From the NCBI GenBank assembly GCA_950022295.1, contig OX465595.1, forward strand, positions 73,678,770-73,742,769: a stretch of 64,000 nt of DNA, given 5' to 3'. The notes below the pieces were generated by a model that ran no database searches, was not told the DNA's origin, and saw nothing but the letters and a program-made list of their open reading frames with translations. Of this stretch, positions 45,063 through 56,413 are shown in pieces (the first letter of the stretch is position 1; every line of letters starts with the position of its first letter). The stretch is from Bromus sterilis. Its lineage: Eukaryota; Streptophyta; Magnoliopsida; Poales; Poaceae. A program made the position numbers and the translations under genes.

Positions 45063-46701
45063 TGATACGTCCAAAACATATCTATAATTTATGCTTGCTC
45101 CATGCATGTTTTGTGTGATATTGCTATGATCTAGATACACTTTCATACACTTTTGATCATATTTGGACTAACCTATTAACTCCATGCACCACAGTGCCAG
45201 TTCCTGTTTTCTGCTGTTTTCTATTTCAGTTTTCCCCCATATAAAAAGTTCTCCAAAAATTCGGGAAAATCAGATAAAAAATCAGCCCAGAAGAACCTTC
45301 CGGAAGGACCTGAGTGCGGCCAGAGGGCCACCACCAGGGGCCCAGGCGCCCTGGTGGCGCTCCCCAGGGGCTGGCCACGCCAGGGGGCCGCCTGGACCCC
45401 TGGTGGCCCCCCTGGCTGCCCCCTTCGCCTATATATTCTCCGTGACGAGAAACCCTTAGAAGAAGAACCCTTTTTCGCAATCTCGCCTCTGTTCTGCCGC
45501 CGCCGCGCTTCCGAGATTGGGAGCACCAGCAGACCTCTTTCCGGCACCCTGCCGGAAGGAGGGCCGACCTCCGGGAGTCTCCTCTCCACCATGGATGCTT
45601 ACCGGATGTGCCGTGAGTAGTTTCCTTTGGACCATGGGTCCGTGATCAGTAGCTATGTGATGTTCTCCTCCCCTCTTTGTTCTTCATGGTTTAGACCTCG
45701 TGAGCTTACCTACATGATCGAGGCACTTTTGTAATCTTTTTGCTATTGCTATGCTGAGTTTGATGGGATCTGATGGATTATGAGATTATGTTCAGATTGT
45801 GATAGAGTAATATATTTGGTTCTTATCTTTTATATTTTTGTTCTTAAGTAATTCTTGTATGTTCTTCGTTGCTGTTTATTGCTTTGGCCAAGTAGTAGGT
45901 AGTAAACCCAAGAGGGAACGTTATGCTCGATTGTGGGTTCATGCCCCCTGATGACACGCTTGAGTGACAGAAACAAGAGTCTAGGGGATGTGCTTTTTCC
46001 ACAAGGGGGAAAACAACGGTGCTTGTAACCGCGGTTGCGAGGATTGTTTACTTTACGCAAAGTGCTTTTTAATGCAGTTGTCTGTTGCTTTGGGTTTACA
46101 CTTTGGGTGGGGCTCGCAACTTAATACCAGCGAGATGTTCTGGATAGATATCTCAAGGTCGATGATTAGTGGTAGATGCAGTTGGATTTCGGTCTACTTA
46201 TTTTAGCGTTCTGCCCATGCTTTTGAGCCTCTTCCTTTCTTTTGTAGCATAGTTAGCATTGCGGTGCGTTCATAATCCTGTCAGTTGCCCTTCTGTAATT
46301 TGTTCACCTCGCATAGCAGTTTTATCGTCTTTTGGGAGAGAGACATCACTAGTGAACATCACGTATCCCGGTCCATATCCTCATCACTGTTTCCACACTC
46401 ATTTAATTTTCTGCTTTTACTTTCAGTTGCTATCATTATCCCTTGTGTTTGATCCTTTGTGAACAACAACGCCGAAGAGATTGACAACCTCTCTGAACTT
46501 CGTTGGGAACAAAGTTATTTGCGTTTGTGTGCAGGTCCGCGTCAGTTGCGCCGCTGACACCTACTTATCATCTCTGGAGTCCTACTGGAGACAAACCTTG
46601 GTATCTTTACTGAGGGAAATTTTCTGTTGTGCTACATCACACCTTCCTCTTGGGGTTTACCAACGAAGGGCGAGAAATCACTATCATCACCTCGCACATC
46701 A
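45063..46701 (+). repeat. E5 5' LTR
   Basis: From TGATACGTCC to CGCACATCA. TATA box CTATATATTC at 45429-45438. Confidence 0.92.
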
Positions 46702-46714
46702 AGCAAAGAATTTC

Positions 46715-46732
46715 TGGCGCCGTTGCCGGGGA
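46715..46732 (+). other. E5 primer binding site
   Basis: TGGCGCCGTTGCCGGGGA, the usual Athila-type site, lies 13 bases after the LTR. I recall it as matching a tRNA-Asp 3' end. Confidence 0.85.
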
Positions 46733-46880
46733 CTCCGAGTGCTAAGATAGGGGAGTTGCACACTACCCTTTACCTTTGTTTTTTAGTCTTGTTAGTTTAC
46801 CTTTCAGTTTTTATCTTTGTATCTTATATCAAAAATCAATTTTTTTGTTTGCCTTGCTTTTAGTAGTCCTCCTTGTTTAG

Positions 46881-47717
46881 ATGAACATGTTAGGGCTAGG
46901 TTCTTTGCGAGAATCGGAAGTTCTTGATTTCCGTCAAAGAGACGGAGAAAATATGAAGAAGGCATGGGACAGAATCTCTGAAGCACATAAAAGAATTATG
47001 CCTTGGATACCTATAAAAAATGTGCTTAGAAATTTTTACCATGGTCTTTTTAAGTGGTGTAAACACTCTCTTGATATTATAGCTGAAGGAGATTTTCTAG
47101 AGTGTGATGAAGTTAGGGCTCTTGATATTTTGCATAGTCTATCTAGTTATTTTGTTTATGATCGTAGTATTGATACTGTCATAAATAGACTTACCACTAT
47201 TGAAAAAAAATTGGATGCTCTAGACTTGAGGAAAGTAGAGGAACTTCAGTCCAACAAGAAAGAAATGTTGGAGATAGATGATGATTGGGAGCCCTTTGTT
47301 AGGATTAGCATCTCTAACCAAGGCTTCCTTGCTCTTTGTGATATTGGATCCACAGTTTCTACTATGCCAAAAATAGTTTATGATTCTTTAAAGCTAGATA
47401 TGGATAAATTATCATCTTATCATGAACATTCTAATGGAGATATTTCAGAGATTAAAGGAAAGGTAAAAGAAGTCCAAGTTGCATTCCTTCATAGGACTGC
47501 ACCAATGGATTTCTTCATCATGGAGCCAAACCAAAGTGACATTATGCTCGGAAGAGACTTCCTCCATGCTATGAAAGGCTTCATTGATATTGGTAACGGG
47601 CACATACGCTTATGCGGTATGGCGAAAGGTAAGTACCTTTTTCCTAGGAAGAAGAAGAATGAGCTTATTGAAAATCAATTTGAAGGTTTTTACGATTCTT
47701 ATCTTGGAGACACTTGA
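46881..47717 (+). CDS. E5 shortened gag fused to aspartic protease
   Basis: An intact 278-codon ORF. Residues 1-110 match by eye the middle of E6 gag (conserved spacing AW.R, FY.GL, AEGDF against AGGTF), but the gag N-terminal half is missing. After about 30 linker residues comes a retropepsin: active site CDIGSTVSTMP (D-I-G-S) near residue 153, and IMLGRDFLHAMKGFIDIGNG near 225. The tail is lysine-rich. It could make a small protease-bearing gag-like protein. It lacks RT and integrase, so movement must depend on other elements. The absence of stops while the LTRs have diverged by a few percent suggests recent function or selection, or chance. Confidence 0.82.
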   Translation: MNMLGLGSLRESEVLDFRQRDGENMKKAWDRISEAHKRIMPWIPIKNVLRNFYHGLFKWCKHSLDIIAEGDFLECDEVRALDILHSLSSYFVYDRSIDTVINRLTTIEKKLDALDLRKVEELQSNKKEMLEIDDDWEPFVRISISNQGFLALCDIGSTVSTMPKIVYDSLKLDMDKLSSYHEHSNGDISEIKGKVKEVQVAFLHRTAPMDFFIMEPNQSDIMLGRDFLHAMKGFIDIGNGHIRLCGMAKGKYLFPRKKKNELIENQFEGFYDSYLGDT

Positions 47718-50540
47718 TTCTTCTTTTGCATCATGCCTAGCTTAAAGGCATAAAAGAAAGCGCTTTTGGGAGGCAGCCCACAACGAATTAGGTTTCTTTT
47801 TGCTTTTGTTGTGTCTTGATGTTTGTTACTACTGTAGCAACATCATTGTATCTTTATTTTTCAGCTTTGTGCCAAGTTATAGCCTCTTATGATAAGGGAA
47901 GCAAAAGTTGTGACATGTTGTCCATAAAACAGATTTTTTCCCTGGACAGAAAAATTCGAATAAAATCACCAGATCATCTTTTTGATCTGAATTTTTTTGA
48001 TAGCATGCTCTATACAATTGTGAAACTTTCGTATGTTCTGAGTTTTTTCGATTTGAGTTGCAGAAGTGCCCCGAAAAAATTCTCTACTACCTGCTGTTCT
48101 GTTTTTCACAGATTCTGCCACGTTTTTCCTCTCTTCCCTTTTTCAAAACTTAAGCTTGCTTTTTCTTTGCAAAAACTTTTTGGCACTCTTGAGAAACAGT
48201 ATTTCTTCAAGAATATCTTTATATCCAGTGGGGAAAAATTATTTTATTAAGGGTACTAACCTCTCTAATCAGCTTATGATGAGTTATGTATGAAGGGAGT
48301 TTTCAAGTGTGTGATGGAAGATGATGAAAGAAGATCCAGGAGTGTCAAGTGCTCAAGCTTGGGGATGCCCCCATGCATCCCCAATAAATATTCAAGGAGA
48401 CTCAAGCGTCTAAGCTTGGGGATGCCCTCGTTCATCCCCTTCTCCATCAACAATAATCAGTTCGTCCTTCGTCTCACTATATTTTTATCACTTCATGCGT
48501 TATGTGCTATGCTTGGAGCGTCTCGCTCTTAGGTTTTATTTTTAGTTTTATTTAGTTTTGCTTGCTCGTCATAACAAGTTAGACCCCATCTTACTTTGTG
48601 TGGGAGAGAAACACGCTCCAGTCCAATCTAGAACACATCATAGGATTTTTCCTGCTTATCTTTTTGCTGTTGTGTGTTCTTTATCTTTTCGTAGCTGCTG
48701 CCATGTTTAGTTTGAGTCTTAGTTTGTCTTTAGCAAGAGCCTTGGCTTTTGTTTAGTTTGTTGCTGGAACTCTCTTTAGTTTTCATGTTTATCTTGTTAA
48801 GAGAGTTGGTTGTTGCACTGAGTTGTGTTTTGTCTTGGAAGTAGGTAATTGAGGTTGCTATTTAATTCTAGTAGTAACTTGCAAATGTTTTGAGGTATTG
48901 ATGTGAGTAATGTCTGAACTTTTGGTGTCAAGAGATTTAGCCTATTAGTGATAGGTGTCATATTTTGGGCAATCCGTGTGTATTTTCAAAACCTACAAAA
49001 ACTAGTTGAGAACTCTAACTACTAGATGGATCACTAATCTTTGGAGGGATCGAATATTAGAGTACACTCACATACCATGAGTCGAGGATGCCCAAGGATA
49101 ACCAAACCCCCATACACTCCTCCTCGGGGTACTTGTCTCTTTGTGAACCTCCTTATTAGATTGAGAGTTACCGATAATAAGTGCATGAGTTCTTCAGACT
49201 AATGTAAGTATTGAAAGTTGACACTTCCACCTTCCCATATTTTGCTAGCCTCTCCCGTTCCGTGCATTGCCTTCTTCTCACTCCGAGAGTTGGTGTCCAC
49301 CTTCGCCGGTACGTCCAAACCCTTGGCATGATACGCTCTGTCATCATAAGCCTCCTTATATCTTTCCTCAAAACAGCCACCATACCTACCTATCAAGGCA
49401 TTTCCATAGCCTTTCTGAGATATATTCCCATGCAACATCCACCTCTTCATGACTTGATCTTCATGTCATACATGTTCCTGCTACACTGGCAGCGACATAC
49501 ATTGCATACATCATGATAGTTACATCTTCTTTATGATTTTGAGTACCTTGTAAAGTGTGAAAGATTTCCTATACCTTCTTGTAAAATAGAGTGTTGCCCT
49601 TAAGTGAGGAAAAGATCCCAAAGTGGACACAATAAAAGATCCCAAAGAGGACAAATGAGAGTTAAATAGAAAGAGCCATTGAGGCCACAAAAAAAATATA
49701 AAAAAATATAAAAAATAAAAAAATAAAAAGAGAGAAAGGGCAACACTACTATCCTTTTGAGAGATCCACACTAGTACTCCCTCTATATCCGTGTACTCCA
49801 TAGAGATGATCATTATGCATATAGCTATGTGGGGACCATCACACTATAGAACTTGGCTTGCATATTCCAAGGATGAGCCTCCTCAAACGAGCTCTAGGTC
49901 TTCATTAGCGAGAAAGTTAGATGCATCCCCACTAGTTTCATTGGAGAGCTTCCTAGCTCATATGTGCATCTGTTGCATGGCAATCCCTACTCCTCACATA
50001 ATATCTATCATTTGACATCTCTTGCCTATGATTATCCTCATTGATGTGAGCCTTTCTCATTCTTTTTTGTCTTCTTCCTCCTCCTCCGTACTTCTCTCTT
50101 TGCCATCCTAAGTGTCAACTCTCGTGCTTACGCTCATCCATTGCATGAGTGCTCAAATTTTTGAAAAAGGAGTGGATCAAATTGACTTGTACCTGGCTAG
50201 TGGTCTGGGGACGAGTCAAGATAAGATTCCAGAAAAAGACCAAGTGTGAAACATTAGTAGATTGAGTTCTCAACAAATAAATATTTTTCTCGTATTCCCT
50301 ATCCCCCTTCTTGCACGCAAACACCATTTGGAGACATTCGAGTCACGGACAACGAGAGCTCTTGCACCTAATGTTCTTTTGTTACTTGTTTCAATGCTAA
50401 TATAGACTCTTGCATGTTATGACTTGAATTGAATCTCTAACATTGTTTGCTTTACTTTTTAAAGTTCTTATATGGTTACTAGCATGTCACCACAGAAATT
50501 ATGCTGTTATCATTTACCTACTCGAGGACGAGCAGGAATT
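47718..50540 (+). other. E5 noncoding interior
   Basis: 2.8 kb with no gene. Contains AAGAAAGCGCTTTTGGGAGG near 47755, a common grass-retroelement segment; two copies of AAGCTTGGGGATGCCC (48357, 48413); a doubled AAGATCCCAAAG; a purine-rich tract (about 49680-49740); and long stretches shared with E0 14478-16083. It fills the place pol would occupy. Confidence 0.75.
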
Positions 50541-50554
50541 AAGCTTGGGGATGT
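50541..50554 (+). other. E5 polypurine tract
   Basis: AAGCTTGGGGATGT immediately before the 3' LTR, identical to E0 at 19937-19950. Confidence 0.82.
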
Positions 50555-52196
50555 TGATACGTCCAAAACGTATCTATAATTTCTTCTTGCTCCATGCATG
50601 TTTTGTGTGATATTGCTATGATCTAGATACACTTTCATACACTTTTGATCATATCTGGACTAACCTATTAACTCAGTGCACCAAAGTGCCAGTTCCTGTT
50701 TTCTGCTGTTTTTCTATTTCAGTTTTCCCCCATATAAAAAGTGCTCCAAAAATTCAGGAAAAATCAGATAAAAAATAAGCGCAGAAGAACCTTCCGGAAG
50801 GACCTGAGTGGAGCCAGAGGGCCACCATCAGGGGCCCAGACGCCCTGGTGGTGCGCCCCAGGGGCTGGCCGCGCCAGGGGGCCGTCTGGACCCCTCGTGG
50901 CCCCCCTGGCTGCCCTCCTTCGCCTATATATTCTCCGTGACGAGAAACCCTCAGAAGAAGAACCCTTTTTCTCGATCTCGCCTCTTTTTCTCCGCCGCCG
51001 CACATCCGAGATCGGGAGCACCAGCAGACCTCTTCCCGGCACCCTGCCGGAGGGAGGGCCGACCTCCGGGAGTCTCCTCTCCACCATGGATGCTTCCCGG
51101 ATGTGCCGTGAGTAGTTTCCTTTGGACCATGGGTCCGTGATCAGTAGATATGTGATGTTCTCCTCCCGTCTTTGTTCTTCATGGTTTAGACCTCGTGAGC
51201 TTCCCTACATGATCGAGGCCTTTTTGTAATCTTTTTGCTGTTGCTATGCTGAGTTTGATGGGATCCGATGGATTATGAGATTATGTTCAGATTGTGATAG
51301 AGTAATATATTTGGTTCTTATCTTTTATATTTTTGTTCTTAAGTAATTCTTGCATGTTCTCCGTTGTTGTTTATTGCTTTGGCCAAGTAGTAGGTAGTAA
51401 CCCCAAGAGGGAACGTTATGCTCGATTGTGGGTTCATGCCCCCTGATGACACGCTTGAGTGACAGAAACATGAGTCTAGGGGATGTGTTGTTGCCACAAG
51501 GGGGAAAACAACGGTGCTTGTAACCGCGGTTGCAAGGATTGTTTACTTTACGCAAAGTGCTTTTTAATGCAGTTGTCTGTTGCTTTGGGTTTACACTTTG
51601 GGTGGGGCTCTCAACTTAATACCAGCGAGATGTTCTGGATAGATATCTCAAGGTGGATGATTAGTGGTAGATGCAGTTGGATTTCGGTCTACTTATTTTG
51701 GCGTTCTGCCCATTCTTTTGAGCCTCTTCCTTTCTTTTGTAGCATAGTTAGCATTGCGGTGCGTTCATAATCCTGTCAATTGCCCTTCTGTAATTTGTTC
51801 ACCTCGCATAGCAGTTTTATCGTCTTTTGGGAGAGAGACATCACTAGTGAACATCACGTATCCCGGTCCATATCCTCATCACTGTTTCTACACTCATTTA
51901 CTTTTCTGCTTTTACTTTCAGTTGCTATCATTATCCCTTGTGTTTGATCCTTTGTGAACAACAACATTGGAGAGATTGACAACCTCTCTGAACTTCGTTG
52001 GGAACAAAGTTATTTGCGTCTGTGTGCAGGTCCGCGTCAGTTGCGCCGCTGACACCTACTTATCATCTCTGGAGTCCTACTGTAGACAAACCTTGGTATC
52101 TTTACTGAGGGAAATTTTCTGCTGTGCTACATCACACCTTCCTCTTGGGGTTTACCAACGAAGGGCGAGAAATCACTATCATCACCTCGCACATCA
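50555..52196 (+). repeat. E5 3' LTR
   Basis: Pair of 45063-46701; ends CGCACATCA. The TATA box CTATATATTC lies at 50924-50933. AATAC follows (52197-52201). Confidence 0.92.
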
Positions 52197-52201
52197 AATA
52201 C

Positions 52202-52794
52202 CAGCGAGATGTTCTGGATAGATATCTCAAGGTGGATGATTCGTAGTAGATGCAGATGGATTTCGGTCTACTTACGTTGGCGTACTGCCCATTGCTTTTG
52301 AGCCCTTCCTTTCTTTGCAGCATAGTTAGCATTGCGGTGCCTTCATAATCCTGTCAATTGCCCAACTGTGATTTGTTTACCTCGCTAGCACTTTTATCGT
52401 CTTTTGGGAGAGAGACATGACTAGTGAAAATCACGTGACCTTGGTCCATCTTCATATCATTGTTTACACCCTCAATTTACTTTCAGTCTTTACTTTCAGT
52501 TGCCACTATAATTATCTCTTGCGTTTATCCTTTGTAAACGGCAAGGATGGAGGAATTGACAACTCCTTTGTACTCGTTGGGAGCAAAGTTATTTGTATCT
52601 GTGTGCAGGTCCAGGTGAAGTTAGCAACCTCGGCGCCATTGTGCACTTTACCACCTTCTTGTATCCTTCAGAGTCCTACGGGAGACAAACCTTGGTATCT
52701 TTTCCAAGGGAAAACTAGTCGCTGCACTATATCTCACCCTGCACTTGGGGTAATCAACGACGTCTTGAAGAGTATTAACACTCTCTTGCCATCA
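52202..52794 (+). repeat. E6 5' LTR, second part
   Basis: Resumes at CAGCGAGATG, the same point at which E5 interrupts at 45062. Ends TTGCCATCA. Confidence 0.85.
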
Positions 52795-52804
52795 GCAAGT
52801 TTTC

Positions 52805-52822
52805 TGGCGCTTTGCCGGGGAC
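52805..52822 (+). other. E6 primer binding site
   Basis: TGGCGCTTTGCCGGGGAC, a diverged copy of the Athila-type site (compare 46715-46732), 10 bases after the LTR. Confidence 0.78.
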
Positions 52823-52947
52823 TCCAGCCTACAAGATAGGGGAGTTGCACACTATCTTTTATCTTTGATTTTTAGTCTTGTTAGTTTACCTTTCAGTTTT
52901 TACCTTTGTGTCCCTTATCAAAAATACCAAAAATACCTGCTGCTACT

Positions 52948-54545
52948 ATGGGTTCCAATGAAAGCACTTTGTTGTGTGACTTCACTAGTCACAACAACAG
53001 TGACTTTATCTGCACTCCTATTGCTACACCTGCTATTTCAGCACCTTCTTATGAGATTAAACATGCTTTTCTAAACCTTGTTATGAAAGATCAATTCTCT
53101 GGTGCTAGAGATGCTCCTGCTTTGCATTTAAATAATTTTATTGAGCTTTGTGATATGCAAAAGTACAAAGAAGTAGATGGTGAAATTGTTAAGCTTAAGC
53201 TTTTTCCTTTCTCTTTGAGGGATGAAGCTAAAATCTGGTTTCAATCTTTGCCTAGGAATAGCATAGATTTTTGGGATAAGTGCAAAGATGCTTTTATCGG
53301 GCAGTACTATCCCCCTGCTAAAATTATTCAATTGAGGAGTAACATTATGAATTTCAGGCAATTGGATAATGAACACGTTGCCCAGGCATGGGAACGTATG
53401 AAGACGCTTGTCAAGAACTTCCCTACACATGGACTGACTACCTGGATGGTTATCCAGACATTTTATGCAGGCTTGAACTTTACCTCGCGGAACCTGTTAG
53501 ATTCGGCCGCGGGAGGAACCTTTATGTCGACCACACTTGGTGCTGCCACAAAGCTACTTGACGAGATGATCCTTAACTACTCTCAGTGGCACACCGAAAG
53601 ATCAACAACTGCTAAGAAGGTAAATTCTGTCGAGGAGATCTCCTCTCTAAATGAAAAGGTTGACCTTATCATGTCTCTACTTACCATGCAGTCTCCTATT
53701 GATCCTCAAAATGTTCCTTTAAATTCTTTGATTTCTCAGGATCAAGTAGATGTGAACTTTATATCTAGAAAAAACTTCAACAATAATGCTTATAGGGGAA
53801 ACTTTGCTAGTAATCCTAGACCTTTCCCATCCAACAACTATGGGAACAACAACACTTATCCTAGCAACAAGAACCCCACCGCTGAACTAGAGAGTATGCT
53901 TAGAGACTTTATCACTACCCAAAAATCCTTCAATAAGAATGTGGAAGAAAAACTAGTTAAATTAGATAATCTTTTTTTGAAGGAGGATAACTTTGCCCTT
54001 GATGTTGAGATGTTAAATATCAGAACCTCTCCCCTTGAGGAGAGTAAGGTCACTCCTATTAATGCTATCCAGTTACAAACCAATGAAAATATTAGGATGA
54101 TGGCTAAACTTAAAGAAAGATGGGCTAGAGAAAAAGAGGAAGAGGATAGAATTAAGAGCCTTCCTACCTACCACACAGTAGCTACTATCCAAGTAGTTGA
54201 AGATGTCCAAACTATTAGCACCCATCACACCCCTAGTCCCACCGGACCTATCAATGGTGATGCTACCACCTCAACCATAGATGAAGAAACCTCTATGAAC
54301 ATAGAGGCTTTCAAACAAGCGAGATTAAATGATATCACTACCTCCCTGACAGATAGTAGTGACTTAGACTTTGACAACTGCACTTTATCTGAAGTTATTG
54401 GTTTCCTAGAAAAGATGTCTAGAGACCCCCACACTAGCACACTTAATCTTGCCTTCACAGAGCATATCACCAATGTTGTAATCAAAGTTAGGGAGGAGAA
54501 GCTTAGACTAGAAGCCTCCATACCTAGGAAGCTAGAAGATGGTTG
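52948..54545 (+). pseudogene. gag: E6 gag, cut off by CACTA E9
   Basis: ATG at 52948 starts an open frame of about 532 codons. The gag core is clear: FSLRDEAKIWFQSLPRNSID, CKDAFIGQYYPPAKIIQLRS, NEHVAQAWERMKTLV and HGLTTWMVIQTFYAGL, typical of Athila gag. An Asn-rich stretch (about residues 280-310) and a long charged, helical C-terminal part follow. No Cys/His knuckle occurs before the break. At 54546 the frame runs into the CACTA terminal sequence and stops at 54637-54639 after 31 foreign codons. Apart from this insertion the frame has no stop or frameshift, so E6 may have been young when hit. Confidence 0.85.
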
Positions 54546-54835
54546 CACTACAGGAAACAGGAGTTTTGCCGTCAGCTTTGTGCTTTGCCGTCAGCTTTCC
54601 GTCGGGGCTGACGGCAAACCATGGTTTGCCATCAGCTAGTAAAAATGCTGACGGCAAAGAAACAACTGTAGGCAAAAGAAACTTTAGCCGTCAGCCCATG
54701 CAACGCCGTCAGTTAGCTGACGGCAACACGCAGAACAACTGACGGCAAAGCCCCACTGACGGCAACGTTTTCCCAGACCCCACCACGCGGCTGTGGGATA
54801 ACGGACCGCCGCGTTGCCGTCAGCTGGCTGACGGC
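54546..54835 (+). repeat. CACTA 5' terminal repeat and subterminal motif array
   Basis: After the CACTA end, the 8-mer GCCGTCAG or its complement CTGACGGC occurs 11 times, plus one degenerate GCCATCAG, within about 270 bases in both orientations. In En/Spm such subterminal repeats bind TnpA. The TnpA-like gene at 60275 is the natural candidate partner. Confidence 0.9.
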
Positions 54836-54879
54836 CAAGCGGCGGGCCGTTATCTCGGCCCGGGCAGACCTAGCCGCCA

Positions 54880-55213
54880 CTTCTCTCTATCTCTCACCCC
54901 GCTCTCAACCCCTCCCCTCCAAGCCGCCGCCGCCATCAGAGCTCCCCCGCCGCGCCGGTCGCGTCTTCCCGCCGTCGCCGGTGAGCCGCGGCCACCCCGG
55001 CCGCCCCTTCCCCCGCTCCCCATTCTCTCTCTCTCCCGCTCATCCTCTCCTCCTCTGCAGGTCCAGCCCGCCGCCGCGCCTCTGCACGACGTCGCCGCCC
55101 CCGTCACCGCCGCGGCCCCCTCCCTCGCCGGCCGCCTGCCCCTCCTCCTCGGCTCCGGTGGAAGTGGCCTCCTCGCCGGCTACCACCACCACCTCCTCCG
55201 CCCTCCTCTGCAG
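54880..55213 (+). other. Predicted 5' noncoding exons of the TNP2 gene
   Basis: A GC-rich stretch with good splice borders: a donor GTGAGC at 54981, an acceptor CTCTGCAG ending at 55060, and a donor GTGAGC at 55214. Open frames here do not resemble known proteins. I read it as the leader of the transposase transcript. Confidence 0.45.
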
Positions 55214-56413
55214 GTGAGCTCCCCCTATCTCTCTTTTCTCTGTTTTTTGTTCTTTATCAATTTTATTTATTGTTAGAACAATGCAACTAATAATAACTAT
55301 ACAACTAATAAAAATAAAGTAGTCAGTAGTTATATTACCTAGCTAATAAAAATAAAAAATAGCTTAGGAAAGTAGTTAGTTGTTATATTAGTTAGCTTAG
55401 GAAAAAATAGCTACCTAATAGTTTTTAGTTGTTATATTACTTAGATTTTAGTTGGCTTAGGAAAGCTAGTCTTTTCTACAAGTAGTTAGTTTCTATATAT
55501 TTTAGTTAGTTGTTAGATTTTAGTTAGATTAGGAAAACTATTATTTGTTAGTTGTTATATTAGCTAGCTAATGAAAGTAGAGAAAAATATGAAAGAAAAT
55601 ATTTGTGAAGAAAGAAGACAGAAGTAGAGAAAAGAGAAGAGAAAAAAGAAATTAGGAATAGAAAGAAGAGAGAAGTAGAGGAAATATGAAGAGAATGAGA
55701 GACATTAGGAAGAGAAAAGAAAAGAGAAGTTGAGGAAAGAAGAAAAGAAGTAGAATTGAAATAACATATTTGAAAAGGAAGGAAAAGTAAAATGAAAGGA
55801 ATGGAAAAGAGATAAAGAAAGATAGAAAAAAAAATTAGTATTTTATTTAGTGGTTAAGATTTTATAGCATCCTAGCTAAGTTTCTGTTTGGTTATGCCCT
55901 TTGCTCCGTGGTTTATGGCCCAACTTTGGTTCAGCCCACCGCTTTCCCATATCGAGTTAAAATTTAGATGCAAGGTTCCATTGCGTAACCCATATGCGTC
56001 TCCCGTTCGAAAGATTCCATTTATAAATATGCATTCATTTGCATATTTATAATTGGATTCTTTCGAATTGTCCAGCGTTATCCATGGACAACCCGAGTAT
56101 GTGTAGATTGGATTCATTTCCCCATATATGCTCTCCTCCGGATCGGACGCAGGATTTCGTCAGCGCCACCTTGTTGTTCTCCGGGTACACATCCTCTCGG
56201 TTTATGCTAAGACGTGTATCTGGAGAACAGCGGGGAGGTGCTGTCAAAATTTTACGTCGGATCGGGAGGAGAGCATGGGGAAATGAATCCAATCTGCACA
56301 TACTCGGGTGGGATTAGGACCTATCTTTACCTATTAGCTAGTGTGCATATGCCGTATCACCGTAATTAATTATATGCCTTCTGGTGTTAATTTGTACTAG
56401 CTAGCTAGCCAGA
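55214..56413 (+). other. Predicted 5' intron with simple repeats and hairpins
   Basis: Opens with a donor GTGAGC and ends near the AG at 56411-56412, two bases before the transposase ATG. Contains degenerate repeats around TTAGTTGTTATATTA (55320-55560), a purine tract (55570-55830) and stacked inverted repeats (56006-56309). No coding potential. Confidence 0.55.
56006..56309. repeat. Stacked inverted repeats upstream of the transposase
   Basis: Hairpin A: 56006-56032 pairs with 56041-56067 (27 bases, 2 mismatches, loop 8). A small hairpin with arms TTGTCCA and TGGACAA follows directly (56068-56091). Hairpin B: 56091-56123 pairs with 56277-56309 (33 bases, 1 mismatch), and pairing continues inward with less identity, giving a foldback of about 219 bases. 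Confidence 0.85.

Larger units (their letters stand above)
45063..52196 (+). mobile_element. E5: complete non-autonomous Athila-like element, inserted in the E6 LTR
   Basis: 7,134 bp with LTRs of 1,639 and 1,642 bp that differ by a few percent. Flanks AGTAC and AATAC are a five-base duplication with one change. The interior has an Athila-type primer site, one gag-protease ORF, about 2.8 kb without genes, and a purine tract. No RT, RNase H or integrase. It is nested in the LTR of a member of its own family. Confidence 0.92.
44014..54545 (+). mobile_element. E6: Athila-like Gypsy element, 5' part, split by E5 and cut by E9
   Basis: 5' LTR 44014-45062 plus 52202-52794, primer site 52805, gag from 52948 until the CACTA insertion at 54546. 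The rest would lie right of the window. AGGTC (44009-44013) should be its left target duplication. Same family as E0 and E5 but, unlike E5, it keeps the gag N-terminal region. Confidence 0.87.

Noticed and set aside
47816..48532. Open frames of 75-144 codons in the E5 interior
   Set aside because: They overlap each other, lack any pol or env motif I can recognise, and have no counterpart retained in E0. A diverged env-like relic cannot be excluded.
54981..55217. 78-codon frame at the CACTA 5' end as a gene
   Set aside because: Crosses predicted splice sites and is Pro/Ser-rich from CT/GC repeats. Better read as leader exons.
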